A DNA stretch of 64,000 nt from Micromonospora_I sp040659735 (GCF_040659735.1 NZ_JBFANZ010000004.1:124001-188000); one strand, 5' to 3'; positions 41,198 to 50,358 are shown, counted from the stretch's first letter. Made by a program: numbers and translations. Notes: generated by a model not told the origin, from the letters alone.

Positions 41198-42007
41198 TCA
41201 GGCCGCCCGGGCGGCGAAGCGGTCCCCCACCCGCTCGACGACCAGCGGCAGCCCGAAGGTCTTCGACAGGTGCTCGCCGGTGAGCGTGTCGCCGAGCAGA
41301 CCCTGCGCCACGACAGTGCCCTCCCGCAGCAGCAGCGCGTGGGTGAAGCCCGGCGGGATCTCCTCCACGTGGTGGGTGACCAGCACCAGCGCCGGGGCGT
41401 CCGGGTCGTAGGCGAGCTCGGCGAGGCGGGCGACCAGGTCCTCCCGCCCGCCGAGGTCGAGGCCGGCGGCCGGCTCGTCGAGGAGGAGCAGCTCGGGGTC
41501 GGTCATCAGCGCCCGGGCGATCTGCACCCGCTTACGCTCGCCTTCCGACAGCGTGCCGTACGTCCGCTCGGCCAGACCCGCGACGCCGAGCTGGTCGAGC
41601 AGGCCGCGGGCGCGGACCTCGTCCATGATCTCGTAGCTCTCCCGGAAGCGTCCGACCACCGACCACGCGGCGGTGACCACCACGTCGTGCACCCGCTCGT
41701 CGGCAGGGATCCGGTCGGCGAGCGCGGCCGTGGAGAGCCCGATGCGGGTGCGCAGTTCGGTGAGGTCGGTGCGGCCGATCTTCTCGCCCAGCACGTGCGC
41801 GGCGCCCGTCGTCGGATGCGCCCGGCCCGCCGCGAGGTTGAGCAGCGTCGTCTTCCCCGCGCCGTTCGGCCCCAGGATGACCCACCGCTCGTCCAGCTCC
41901 ACCCGCCAGGTCAGGTCGTGCAGCAGCGGCTTGCCGGAGCGGGTCACGCCGACTCCGTCGAGGTCAATCACCAGGTCGTCGTCCACGGTAGGCACGCGCC
42001 CATCCAA
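41198..42007 (-). CDS. ABC transporter ATP-binding protein (single subunit)
   Basis: A 269-residue ABC ATPase. Walker A is ILGPNGAGKTTLL. The signature is GTLSEGERKRVQIARALM, and Walker B is LLLLDEPAAGLDLGG. The H-loop is VTHHVEEIP. No permease or binding-protein gene is adjacent, so it may be a cytosolic ABC-F/YbbA-like or ModF/PhnC-like protein; its transport role is uncertain. It is tail-to-tail with the LLM gene. Confidence 0.9.
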   Translation of the reverse strand: MDGRVPTVDDDLVIDLDGVGVTRSGKPLLHDLTWRVELDERWVILGPNGAGKTTLLNLAAGRAHPTTGAAHVLGEKIGRTDLTELRTRIGLSTAALADRIPADERVHDVVVTAAWSVVGRFRESYEIMDEVRARGLLDQLGVAGLAERTYGTLSEGERKRVQIARALMTDPELLLLDEPAAGLDLGGREDLVARLAELAYDPDAPALVLVTHHVEEIPPGFTHALLLREGTVVAQGLLGDTLTGEHLSKTFGLPLVVERVGDRFAARAA

Positions 42008-42095
42008 TCACGCGCCCGTTCGCGCCCCCCACCGGCATCGCCCTGCCCGTGACGATCGCCCCGGTGTCATTGATCACCGCAGGGGGGAGGCGCGG

Positions 42096-42254
42096 ATGAG
42101 CGCGATCATCGAGATCGAAGGACCGCGCAAGACGCTCGGCCGAACGCTGCGGGGCAGCGGGTCGCGCTGGACGGTTTGGACATGCTGGTCGAGCCGGGGC
42201 AGGTGCACGGCTTCCTCGGACCGAACGGCTCGGGCAAGACCACCACCTGCCCGC
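42096..42254 (+). pseudogene. 5' fragment of an ABC ATPase gene, frameshifted
   Basis: An ATG behind a strong GGGGGGAGG site reads MSAIIEIEGPRKTLG. After a frameshift near 42150 the next frame reads GQRVALDGLDMLVEPGQV and GFLGPNGSGKTTT, the Walker A of a drug-export type ABC ATPase. Only about 50 codons remain, and then the sequence runs into the 3' end of the amidase gene at 42261. It is a truncated remnant. Confidence 0.75.
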
Positions 42255-42260
42255 GATGGC

Positions 42261-43841
42261 TCAGACGCGGGTAATCCGCACCGCGTCGGCGATGACGTAG
42301 CCGGCGCCGGCCGTCCACCGGCTCACCCCCACCTTGTTCCCGTCGCCGCGGGCGAGCGTGAACGTCCCGAGGTTGCGCCACTGCCCTCCGGTCATCCGCT
42401 GGTTGACCTGGACGGTCTTGATGCCGCTCGTGGTGGCGATCAGATACGGCGTCCTGTCGTTGTATCCGCGGTCGGCGGGATACCAGGCCTCGACGCGGTA
42501 GTCGGCGGTCTCCGGGATGTTCACCTTGTACCAGGCGGGATCGCTCGCCTTGAGCGGACGCGCGAAGCGGTAGTTGCCGCCGTACCGCTGGCCGGAGTAC
42601 GCGGACGACCCCCAGTTGCGGCTCGCGGTGAACCGGCCCGGCGTGAGGTTGTCCACCGTGGTCGACCAGCCGCCGGTCACCAGCCGCATGTAGTAGTTCC
42701 AGTTCCAGTGCGGGCCGGGGTCGGTGTGGTCGGCGCCGGGCACCTCGATGTGCCCGAGGATGTGCCTGCGGTCCTTCGGGATGCGGTACTTGTTGCACAG
42801 GTGCCGGGTGAGCGCCGCGGAGGAGCGGTACATCGTGTCGGTGAACCAGGACGCCTGGTTGACGTAGCCCTCGTGCTCGATGCCGATGGACTGGGTGTTG
42901 TAGCTCCAGTTGCCGGCGTGCCAGGCGACGTCCTTGTCCCGCACCGACTGGGTCACCGCGCCGTCGCGGGAGCGGACCGTGTAGTGCGCGCTGACCTCCG
43001 CGCTCGGATTGCGGAACCAGTTGACCGTCCCGGCGTACGAGCCCTGGGTCACGTGGATGACCACATAGTTGATGTTGTACGAGGATTCCCGGCTGGAGAC
43101 GGTGTAGTTCTCGGGGTGCGCCGCCACCCAGGCGGCCGGGCCGTAGTCGGCGCTCAGCGTGCCGATGTCGGCGTCCGGCCCGCCGGACGCGGCGACCTTC
43201 GCCAGCGGCCCGCGGCGCGGGTCGACCGGGCGCGGCGCCACCCGGAAGAGCCCCGCCGCGGTCGGCACGGTGAACCCGGTGGCGAGCAGGTCGTAGACGG
43301 TGTCGCCGTACATCCGGGCGACCGCCGGTTCGATGGCGCCTCCGTAGCGGACGACTGTCCCGTACCAGCGGTTGACGTCGCCGCGATGCGCCGCGGTCAA
43401 CCCGGCGGCGTCGGCGTAGCTGCGCAGCACAGCGGCGGCGCCGGCGATGTTCGCGGCGAGCTGCGTCCGCAACGCGGCTGCGGACAGGCCGGTGAGGGCG
43501 GCCGCCTCGTCGAGGGTGCGGACCGCGGGGTTGTTGGCCAGGTGCATGACGCCGTGACCGCCGGAGGCGCTCGCGGCGCCCCCGTGATCGTCGAGGTGGG
43601 TTTCCGCGTAGCCGAGCGCGGCCAGCAGGTCGCGCGGGACCTCGTAGCGGGTTGCGGCGCGGTCGAAGGCGGCTACGAGCCCGTGCGGCCGGGGCAGGTC
43701 GGGATCCGGCGCGGCCACCGCCGGCTCGGCGGAGACCCCGACGGCGAGACCGAGGGCCCCGAGGACGGACGCGCGGGTGAATGTCCTCCGGCCGCATGAC
43801 GTGGGCGTGCGAGACGGGGAGATACGTTGGGCCACCGTCAC
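42261..43841 (-). CDS. Tat-exported N-acetylmuramoyl-L-alanine amidase
   Basis: A 526-residue exported enzyme. The N-terminus has a Tat-type RRTFTRASVLGALGLAVG signal. Residues about 50-160 form a lysozyme/SLT-like helical domain (LLAALGYAETHL). An Amidase_2 (zinc) domain follows with VVIHVTQGS, GIEHEGY and HILGHIEVPGADHTDPG holding the metal ligands. The C-terminal ~130 residues look like a golvesin/xly-type beta domain (NIPETADYRVEAWYPADRG). It should cut the peptide from muramic acid in peptidoglycan. The NagZ-like gene nearby fits a wall-turnover role. Confidence 0.9.
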   Translation of the reverse strand: MTVAQRISPSRTPTSCGRRTFTRASVLGALGLAVGVSAEPAVAAPDPDLPRPHGLVAAFDRAATRYEVPRDLLAALGYAETHLDDHGGAASASGGHGVMHLANNPAVRTLDEAAALTGLSAAALRTQLAANIAGAAAVLRSYADAAGLTAAHRGDVNRWYGTVVRYGGAIEPAVARMYGDTVYDLLATGFTVPTAAGLFRVAPRPVDPRRGPLAKVAASGGPDADIGTLSADYGPAAWVAAHPENYTVSSRESSYNINYVVIHVTQGSYAGTVNWFRNPSAEVSAHYTVRSRDGAVTQSVRDKDVAWHAGNWSYNTQSIGIEHEGYVNQASWFTDTMYRSSAALTRHLCNKYRIPKDRRHILGHIEVPGADHTDPGPHWNWNYYMRLVTGGWSTTVDNLTPGRFTASRNWGSSAYSGQRYGGNYRFARPLKASDPAWYKVNIPETADYRVEAWYPADRGYNDRTPYLIATTSGIKTVQVNQRMTGGQWRNLGTFTLARGDGNKVGVSRWTAGAGYVIADAVRITRV

Positions 43842-43988
43842 TCCTTCCGAGTGATGGGACGTCCCCCGCTGCGGGAACGCCGGATGGCCGTAACGTATGG
43901 CTCCCCCGAAAACGGCTCACGGCGTAGCCGGGAAACTCCTACACATGCGGGACCGACCGGCACCGGCGGCCCCCCGGGAGTCGGCGGA

Positions 43989-45164
43989 TCAGCCGACGGT
44001 GGAGCCGAACACCTCGTCGCGGACGGCGTCCAGTGCGGTACGGAGCGCGCCCTCCAGGACCGGCTCGGCGAGCACCTCGGTAGCCACGACGCGCGGTGTG
44101 ACGAGCGTGATCGCCGCGACCTCGTGCTGCACCCGTTCGGCGAGCGCGCTCCCCCCGGCCTGCCCCACCTCGCCGGCGAGCACGACCAGGGGCGGGTCGA
44201 GCACCACGCAGGTGCTGGCGACGCCGAGCGCGAGTCGGCGGGCCACCTCGTCGAGGACGGGGCCTCCGCTGGTCCCCGCGGCGATGGCGGCGCGGATCGC
44301 GTCCGCCGCGTTCGGCGCGCGGAAGCCGTGCTCGCGCGCGACCGCGCGGACCGCGTCGGCGCCCGCGATCTGCTGGAAGGCGGGCTTGGCGCGGCGCGAC
44401 ACATCGCGTGGGATCGACGCCCCGGGCACGGGCAGGTAGCCGATCTCGCCGGCCGCCCCGGAGCTGCCGTGGTGCAGCCGCCCACCGCGCATGATGGCGA
44501 GGCCGAGACCGACCCCGGCCCACACGAGCACGAAGTCGTCCACCCCGCGGCCGGCGCCGGTGTGCGCTTCCGCGACCGCCGCCAGGTTGACGTCATTCTC
44601 GAACACGACCGGGGTGTGCAGGTCCTCGCGGAGCGCGGCGAGCAGCCCGCGGTGCCAACGCGGAAGGTTGAAGGCGAAGGTGATGTCGCCGGTCGCGGGA
44701 TCCACGAGGCCCGGCGTGCCGAGCACGACGCGGCGGACGCTGGCGAGTTTGGCCTGCGCGCTCCCCGCTGCCTGCACCACCGCGTTGTGGACCACGCCGA
44801 CGGGGTCGTCGGTGTCTTTCGTCGACTGCTCGACCCGACCGATCACCGCCCCGGTGATGTCGGAGCAGGCGGCCACCACGCGGTCGGGGCCGACGTCCAC
44901 CCCGACCACGTGGGCGCTGCTCGGAGTGACCGCGTAGAGCTGCGCGTTGGGTCCGCGCCCGCCGGCCTGCTCGCCCACCCGGCTGACCAGCCCCCGCTGC
45001 TCCAGGCGCTCCACCAGCTGCGACGCCGTCACCTTGGACAGCCCGGTGAGCTCGCCGAGCTGCGCGCGGGTGAGCGGCCCGCGGGCGAGCAGCAGTTCCA
45101 GTGCCGCCCGGTCGTTGAGCGCGCGCAGCAGGCGGGGGGTGCCGGGTAGGCGCGTGGGACCCAT
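43989..45164 (-). CDS. ROK family transcriptional regulator
   Basis: A 391-residue regulator. An N-terminal winged helix (RAALELLLARGPLTRAQLGELTGLSKVTASQLVERLEQRG, in part LGELTGLSKVTASQLV) is followed by a ROK domain with VVGVDVGPDRVV, FENDVNLAAVAEAH and GSSGAAGEIGYLPV. The usual CxCG zinc motif of ROK kinases is absent, so it is a regulator that likely binds a sugar ligand. It is divergent from the NagZ-like gene, and two palindromes in between are its likely operators. The ATG at 45164 is preferred over upstream codons. Confidence 0.9.
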   Translation of the reverse strand: MGPTRLPGTPRLLRALNDRAALELLLARGPLTRAQLGELTGLSKVTASQLVERLEQRGLVSRVGEQAGGRGPNAQLYAVTPSSAHVVGVDVGPDRVVAACSDITGAVIGRVEQSTKDTDDPVGVVHNAVVQAAGSAQAKLASVRRVVLGTPGLVDPATGDITFAFNLPRWHRGLLAALREDLHTPVVFENDVNLAAVAEAHTGAGRGVDDFVLVWAGVGLGLAIMRGGRLHHGSSGAAGEIGYLPVPGASIPRDVSRRAKPAFQQIAGADAVRAVAREHGFRAPNAADAIRAAIAAGTSGGPVLDEVARRLALGVASTCVVLDPPLVVLAGEVGQAGGSALAERVQHEVAAITLVTPRVVATEVLAEPVLEGALRTALDAVRDEVFGSTVG

Positions 45165-45181
45165 GGCGACGTCCTCTAGCA

Positions 45182-45218
45182 TTAAGGAAACTTAACTATT
45201 AAGGTTGGTCAACCTTAA
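45182..45218. promoter_or_regulatory. Tandem ROK operators (TTAAGG palindromes)
   Basis: TTAAGGAAACTTAA (45182-45195) and TTAAGGTTGGTCAACCTTAA (45199-45218) are adjacent palindromes in the AT-rich strip between the divergent ROK and hexosaminidase genes. Spacing, sequence similarity and location fit binding by the ROK protein to both genes' promoters. Confidence 0.7.
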
Positions 45219-45342
45219 CGGGTAGCCGTAGCGTAATGGCCGGCACGGGGTTCAACGGTCACACGACGCGGCATCCGCGGGTTACCGAGACGGACCTCTC
45301 CGGTGGACACTCGGACCGGGGGATGTCGGAGGGGGAGACACG

Positions 45343-46794
45343 ATGGCGACGGATCCCGGGCTTCGCCGGCTGGCGCTGCGCACGCTGCTGGCCGCCTTCC
45401 GCGGCACCACCCCGCCCCAGTGGGCGGTCCAGCTGGTCGCCGACGGGCTGGCCGGGCACACCCTCTTCGGCTTCAACATCGACCATCCCGAGCAGATCGC
45501 CGCGACCACCGCCACGCTGCGGGCCGCCCGCCGCGACGTGTTGATCGCGATCGACGAGGAGGGCGGCGACGTCACCCGGCTCGCCCACGCCACCGGCAGC
45601 CCCTACCCGGGCAACGCGGCGCTCGGCGCGGTCGGCGATGTCGCGCTGACCGGCCGGGTCTACCAGGCGATCGGCGCGGAGCTCGCGGCGGTGGGCATCA
45701 ACCTCAACCTCGCCCCGACCGTCGACGTCAACACCGCCGACGACAACCCCATCATCGGCACCCGGTCATTCGGGGCCGATTCCGCCCGGGTCGCCGAGCA
45801 TTCAGCCGCCGCGGTCGCCGGCCTGCAGGCCTCCGGCGTCGCCGCCTGCGCGAAACACTTCCCCGGCCACGGCGCCACCGTCGCGGACTCGCACTACGAG
45901 CTGCCCACCGTCGATGTCCCCCTCGACGTGTTGCGCGCCCGCGACCTGCCGCCCTTCGCCGCGGTCGTCGGCGCGGACGTCAAGGCCATCATGACCGCGC
46001 ACATCCGGGTGCCCGAGCTCACCGGCGCGCTCCCGGCCACCTTCAGCCGCGCGGTCCTCGTCGACCTGCTCCGCGGCGAGTACGGCTTCACCGGCGCGGT
46101 CATCACCGACGCACTGGAGATGAAGGGGGCGGCGATCGCCGCGGGCGGCATCGGACCGGCCGCCGTCCAGTCGCTCGCGGCCGGCGCGGACCTGCTCTGC
46201 ATCGGCGCCCAGGTGGATGCCGCGCTGGTCGAGGACGTCGTCGCCGAGATCGTCGCCGCGCTCGACGACGGGCGGCTCGACCTCGCCCGGGTCGAGGAGG
46301 CCGCGGCCCGCGCCGAGGCGCTCGCCGGGTGGACCGTGCGGTCCGCGGTGGACCCGACCGCACCGACAGACCTGGGGTACGCCGCCGCGCGCCGCGCGGT
46401 GCGGGTCGAGGGTGACCTCGCCGGACTCGCCACGCCGCTCGTCATCCACCTTGCGGCCTCCTCCACGATCGCGGAGGGGCGGGTCCCGTGGGGGCTGGGT
46501 CCGCACCTCAACGGCACCGAGCAGATGCAGGTGGTGCCGGTCGAGGCGGACGCCGACGCGCTGCTGCGCCGGGCCGGCGAGCGTCCGATCGTGCTGGTCG
46601 GACGGCACGCCCACCGGGTCGCGGGGGCCCGTGAGCTGATCGAGGCGTTGGCGGCGCGGCACCCCGTGACGGTGGTGGAGATGGGCTGGCCGTCACGGTG
46701 GCGCCCGGCCGGGGTCCGGGCCTTCGTCACCACGTACGGCGCGAGCCACGCCAACGGGCGCGCGGCCGCGGAGACGCTCGGCCTGGCCGTCTGA
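45343..46794 (+). CDS. Glycoside hydrolase family 3 protein (NagZ-like)
   Basis: A 483-residue GH3 enzyme. IDEEGGDVTRLAHATGSPYPGN marks the barrel start, and AKHFPGHGATVADSHYELP carries the NagZ signature with the Asp-His acid/base pair. The nucleophile Asp is in VITDALEMKGA. The C-terminal ~140 residues form a second domain. There is no signal peptide, so it probably acts in the cytosol, removing GlcNAc from muropeptide-like sugars. The ROK regulator and operator pair upstream suggest sugar-responsive control. AGGG/GGAG bases precede the ATG. Confidence 0.88.
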   Translation: MATDPGLRRLALRTLLAAFRGTTPPQWAVQLVADGLAGHTLFGFNIDHPEQIAATTATLRAARRDVLIAIDEEGGDVTRLAHATGSPYPGNAALGAVGDVALTGRVYQAIGAELAAVGINLNLAPTVDVNTADDNPIIGTRSFGADSARVAEHSAAAVAGLQASGVAACAKHFPGHGATVADSHYELPTVDVPLDVLRARDLPPFAAVVGADVKAIMTAHIRVPELTGALPATFSRAVLVDLLRGEYGFTGAVITDALEMKGAAIAAGGIGPAAVQSLAAGADLLCIGAQVDAALVEDVVAEIVAALDDGRLDLARVEEAAARAEALAGWTVRSAVDPTAPTDLGYAAARRAVRVEGDLAGLATPLVIHLAASSTIAEGRVPWGLGPHLNGTEQMQVVPVEADADALLRRAGERPIVLVGRHAHRVAGARELIEALAARHPVTVVEMGWPSRWRPAGVRAFVTTYGASHANGRAAAETLGLAV

Positions 46795-46949
46795 CCCACG
46801 TCACCCCGCTGGACAGCCGGCCCCACCAGGCGGCCGCGCCGGCGATGTCCCGGAATCCGCTGCGTCGTCCGCGAACGTGCCGGCAGATTCGCCGGACATT
46901 GCGCATGTCGGCCTCTTTGCCGGGGCGGCCATTGTGGTCCAGGTCTCCC

Positions 46950-47007
46950 TTGAACATGTTCAACAAGGGTCGTACGCTCAGGACGACCGAAATTTGAACA
47001 CGTTCGA
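46950..47007. promoter_or_regulatory. Tandem TetR-type operators
   Basis: A perfect palindrome TTGAACATGTTCAA (46950-46963) and a close copy TTGAACACGTTCGA (46994-47007) are 44 bp apart, 15 bases before the ATG of the first gene of an operon that contains a tetR gene. This fits autoregulation by that TetR protein. Confidence 0.7.
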
Positions 47008-47021
47008 GAAAGGCGTGAACG

Positions 47022-47459
47022 ATGGACTTCAAGGTCTGGATGTACCTGGTCTATCTGGCTGTCAGCGTGGGGTTGACCATCTGGGTGGCCGGCGCCCTCT
47101 CCCGCAACGGGCTCGTCTTCCTGGAGGAGGTCTTCTCCGACACCCGGCTGGCCAAGGCCGTCAACAGCCTGCTCGTCGTCGGCTTCTACCTGTTGAACCT
47201 GGGCTACGTGACGGTGGCCATGAAGCACAGCGGCCGGATCGACTCGACGAGCCAGGCGATGGAGGAACTCTCCCTCAAGATCGGACTGGTGCTGCTCGTC
47301 CTGGGCTTCCTGCACTTCTTCAACGTCTTCGCCCTCAACCGCTACCGCCGTGGACGTCTCCGCCAGCAGGCGACCCACCCGCCGCTCCCCCCGGCCGCGC
47401 GGCTACCGATCGTCGGGCCGCAGATGCAACCGCCCGCACCTCCGGCGCCGGCGTTGTGA
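47022..47459 (+). CDS. Three-helix membrane protein of unknown function
   Basis: A 145-residue protein with three hydrophobic segments: YLVYLAVSVGLTIWVAGALS, LLVVGFYLLNLGYVTVAM and IGLVLLVLGFLHFFNVFALN. A Pro-rich cytoplasmic tail follows (PPLPPAARLP). I know similar small membrane proteins in actinobacterial TetR operons, but no function. It is the first gene after the TetR-type operators. Its stop overlaps the next GTG by 4 bases. Confidence 0.75.
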   Translation: MDFKVWMYLVYLAVSVGLTIWVAGALSRNGLVFLEEVFSDTRLAKAVNSLLVVGFYLLNLGYVTVAMKHSGRIDSTSQAMEELSLKIGLVLLVLGFLHFFNVFALNRYRRGRLRQQATHPPLPPAARLPIVGPQMQPPAPPAPAL

Positions 47460-47950
47460 GCACGCCGGAGACCGGTCCCGCCCGACACGGGGCGGGCGGG
47501 GCCGGACCGGCCGGCGGGTTCACGGTGCTCTACGACGCGCACTGCCCGGTGTGCCGCACCGCGAGCCGCTGGCTGCAGGCGCGGGATCAACTCGTACCCC
47601 TGCGCTTCGTGCCGGCGGGGTCGGAGGCGGCCCGGCAGCGGTTCCCCGGCCTCGACCACGAGGCGACCCTGCGCGACATCACCGTCGTGGCCGACACCGG
47701 CGAGGTCTACGTCGGCGACGGCGCCTGGGTCGCGTGCCTCTGGGCGCTGGCCGGTTACCGCGACCTCGCCGAGCGGCTCTCACGGCCACACCTGCTGCCA
47801 CTGGCCCGCCAGGTCGTGGCCGCCGCCTCCGCCGTACGGCAGCGGACCCGCGGCGGCGCCGCGGCGGGTGATGTCGCGCCACCCGGAACGGGCGGAGGAT
47901 ACGGTGGCACGGATGAGCGAACCGATTGCGCCGACGACCGCTGCGGCTGA
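47456..47950 (+). CDS. DCC1-like thiol-disulfide oxidoreductase family protein
   Basis: A 164-residue protein. The DCC motif LYDAHCPVCRTASRW (Dx3CxxC) is at about residues 26-36, followed by LRFVPAGSE and DITVVADTGEVYVGDGAW, giving a thioredoxin-like fold. It probably handles thiols or disulfides, with an unknown partner. The GTG overlaps the stop of the membrane gene by 4 bases, and the last 47 bases overlap the tetR gene in another frame. Its C-terminal 30 residues are low-complexity. Confidence 0.8.
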   Translation: MSTPETGPARHGAGGAGPAGGFTVLYDAHCPVCRTASRWLQARDQLVPLRFVPAGSEAARQRFPGLDHEATLRDITVVADTGEVYVGDGAWVACLWALAGYRDLAERLSRPHLLPLARQVVAAASAVRQRTRGGAAAGDVAPPGTGGGYGGTDERTDCADDRCG

Positions 47951-48611
47951 GCCGGCCACGGCACGCGGCGAACAGACCCGGCAGCTCATCCTGGACACCG
48001 CGATGCGACTGTTCCGCGAACGCGGCTACGCCCAGACCACCATGCGCGCGATCGCCAAGGACGCGGGCGTCGCGGTCGGCAACGCCTACTACTACTTCGG
48101 CTCGAAGGAGCACCTGATCCAGGGGTTCTACCTGGAATCGCAGGTGGAGCACCGGACCGCGGCGCAGCCGGTGCTGGCGCGGGAGACGGACTTCGCCGCG
48201 CGGCTGCGGGGGGTGCTGCACTGCGGCGTCGACGTGCTCACCCCCTACCACTCCTTCGCGGCGACGTTCTTCAAGACCGCGGCCGAGCCGACCTCGCCAC
48301 TGAGCCCGTTCTCCGCCGAGTCCTCCGGCCCCCGCGAGGAGTCCATCGGGCTGTTCCGGCAGGTGTTGGAGGGCTCGACCGCCAAGGTGGATCCGGAACT
48401 GCGTCGGGACCTGCCGGAGCTGCTGTGGCTGGCCTACATGGGGGTGGTCCTCTACTGGGTGCACGACCGGTCGCCGGAGCAGGCGAAGACGCGCCGGTTG
48501 ATCGACGGCGCGGTGCCGCTGATCGACCGCGTGGTCGCGCTGTCGCGGCTGCGGCTGCTGCGGCCGGTGACCCGCGAGGTGATCGAGTTGATCAACGCCC
48601 TGCGACAGTGA
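47904..48611 (+). CDS. TetR family transcriptional regulator
   Basis: A 235-residue repressor. The N-terminal helix-turn-helix is RQLILDTAMRLFRERGYAQT then MRAIAKDAGVAVGNAYYYFGSKE (seen in part). The C-terminal ligand domain is all-helical. The GTG at 47904 is chosen because GGAGG lies 5 bases upstream; ATG 47913 is the alternative. It is the third gene of the operon, overlapping the DCC gene by 47 bases and the next membrane gene by 4 (GTGA). The palindromes at 46950-47007 are its likely targets. Confidence 0.9.
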   Translation: MARMSEPIAPTTAAAEPATARGEQTRQLILDTAMRLFRERGYAQTTMRAIAKDAGVAVGNAYYYFGSKEHLIQGFYLESQVEHRTAAQPVLARETDFAARLRGVLHCGVDVLTPYHSFAATFFKTAAEPTSPLSPFSAESSGPREESIGLFRQVLEGSTAKVDPELRRDLPELLWLAYMGVVLYWVHDRSPEQAKTRRLIDGAVPLIDRVVALSRLRLLRPVTREVIELINALRQ

Positions 48612-50248
48612 CGACGCAGGCGCGCACGGGCCACGGCCGTCCGTCCGACCCGCTGTGCCAGACTCCTGCGGTGGCTGCATGGGAGCGGAGAACCCGGCTC
48701 GGCCTGACGTGGGCCGGCGCGGCGGGGCTGCTGCTGGGGCTCGCCGGTCTCGGGTTCCGGCTCTGGCTGATCCTCACCGGCACACCACCGACGAACAGCG
48801 ACGAGGCGACGATCGGGCTCGCCGCCCTGCACATCGCCGGCGGACACGACTTTCCGGTCTTCTTCTACGGCCAGCACTACATGGGCACCGTCGAGGCGTA
48901 TCTCGCGGCCCCGTTCGTCGCGGTGGTCGGCCCGTCACCACTGGCGCTGCGGATCCCGACGCTGCTGCTCTACGCGGCATTCCTGATCGCCGCCTACCAC
49001 CTGAGCCGGCGGCTCTTCACCCCCGGCTTCGCCGTCGCCACCGTCGGGCTGCTCGCCTTCGCCGCGGACCGGACGGTGAAGAACCAGCTCATCGCGGGTG
49101 GCGGCTACCCGGAGGTGAGCCCGGCCGCCGTGACGCTGCTGCTGCTCGCCGCCGCGCTGGGCATGGGGGCCACCCGGCGACGGCTGCTCGCCTTCGGTGC
49201 GTGGGGGCTCGTCGCCGGTCTGCTGGTCTGGAACCACTGGTTGGGGCTGCCCTATCTCGCCGCGGCCACCGTCGTCCTGATCATCGGCTGTGGACGGGAG
49301 CTTCGGGGACACGCCGGCGCGCTCACCCTCGGCGCCTTTCTCCTCGGGGCGGCGCCGCTGATCGGGCACAACCTGGTCGCGCCGCTGTCACAGAGCTCAC
49401 CCGTGGTCTTCCTGCGGCTCAACGGCGCCGACGACCACGCGTCCTGGCCGGACCGGCTCTTCGGCGGCGTCCTCGAAGGGCTGCCATTGGGGACCGGGCT
49501 CTGCGCGCCCAGCCGGTGCGCGCCGTGGCAGCTCTGGTGGGCCCCGGTCTTCCTACTGCTCGCCGCGGCGGCCGGATACCTCTATCTCGCCGCGGCGCGC
49601 CGGACGGAAGGACCCGAGCGGGTACGCCAGAGCGCCCGACTCGCGCTCGTCGCCGCCGGCGTGGTCAGCCTGATCTCATACGCGCGCAGTCCGGCCGCCG
49701 CCGAGACCCCGATCGAGAGCGCCCGCTACCTCAGCCTGCTCCTGGTCTCCATCCCCGCGGTGCTCTGGCCCCTGTGGACGCTCGCGACCCGGGCGGGTCC
49801 GGCGTGGCGGCGACTCACGGCGGCAGCGCCGATCGCGGCGCTCGCGGCGACGATGGCGGTGGCCACGGTGATGCTCGCGGCGGAGGTGCCCGCCTACGCG
49901 GAGCGCGCGCGGCGCCAGGATGAGCTGGTCGGCGCGCTGGACCGGCTCGGTGTCACCCGCTTCTACACCGAATACTGGAGCTGCAACTGGGTCGTCTTCG
50001 CGACCGGGGAACGAGTGGTCTGCGCGGTGCTGGGCGACGATCTGCGGCCGGGCATGAACCGCTACCGCCCCTACCGGGACGTGGTGGCGCAGGCGGACGC
50101 GCCGGCGTACGTGGCGCCGGTCGCATCGGACTTCGACCGCAACGTGGCGCGGCACCTGGCCATCGCGACGGTGCCGTTCACGGTGGACGAGGCCGCCGGC
50201 TACCGGATCTACCGGCCCGCCGCCCGGGTGGCGCCCCCGCCCGGCTGA
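48608..50248 (+). CDS. GT39-like (ArnT/PMT-type) membrane glycosyltransferase
   Basis: A 546-residue protein with about ten membrane segments. The first loop has GTPPTNSDEATIGLAALHIA, where the Asp-Glu pair matches the catalytic loop of GT-C enzymes. DFPVFFYGQHYMGTVEAYLAAP (cited in part) follows. The C-terminal ~120 residues are extracytoplasmic. It would move sugars from a lipid carrier to a surface acceptor, which is unknown. The GTG overlaps the tetR stop by 4 bases, so it may be co-regulated; a GTG at 48671 is an alternative start. Confidence 0.8.
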   Translation: MTTQARTGHGRPSDPLCQTPAVAAWERRTRLGLTWAGAAGLLLGLAGLGFRLWLILTGTPPTNSDEATIGLAALHIAGGHDFPVFFYGQHYMGTVEAYLAAPFVAVVGPSPLALRIPTLLLYAAFLIAAYHLSRRLFTPGFAVATVGLLAFAADRTVKNQLIAGGGYPEVSPAAVTLLLLAAALGMGATRRRLLAFGAWGLVAGLLVWNHWLGLPYLAAATVVLIIGCGRELRGHAGALTLGAFLLGAAPLIGHNLVAPLSQSSPVVFLRLNGADDHASWPDRLFGGVLEGLPLGTGLCAPSRCAPWQLWWAPVFLLLAAAAGYLYLAAARRTEGPERVRQSARLALVAAGVVSLISYARSPAAAETPIESARYLSLLLVSIPAVLWPLWTLATRAGPAWRRLTAAAPIAALAATMAVATVMLAAEVPAYAERARRQDELVGALDRLGVTRFYTEYWSCNWVVFATGERVVCAVLGDDLRPGMNRYRPYRDVVAQADAPAYVAPVASDFDRNVARHLAIATVPFTVDEAAGYRIYRPAARVAPPPG

Positions 50249-50341
50249 GCCCGCGTCCGCCGAGCCGGCGTGACCGGATTGTCAGCCGTACGCCCCGGTA
50301 CGGTCACCGACCGCGCCGTGATGGACCCTGATAGATTTCTG

Positions 50342-50358
50342 TCACTGTACGGTAGTGA
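50342..50358. promoter_or_regulatory. Palindrome upstream of the globin gene
   Basis: TCACT-N7-AGTGA in an AT-richer strip about 60 bases before the globin start. It may be an operator; the cognate regulator is not evident. Confidence 0.35.
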
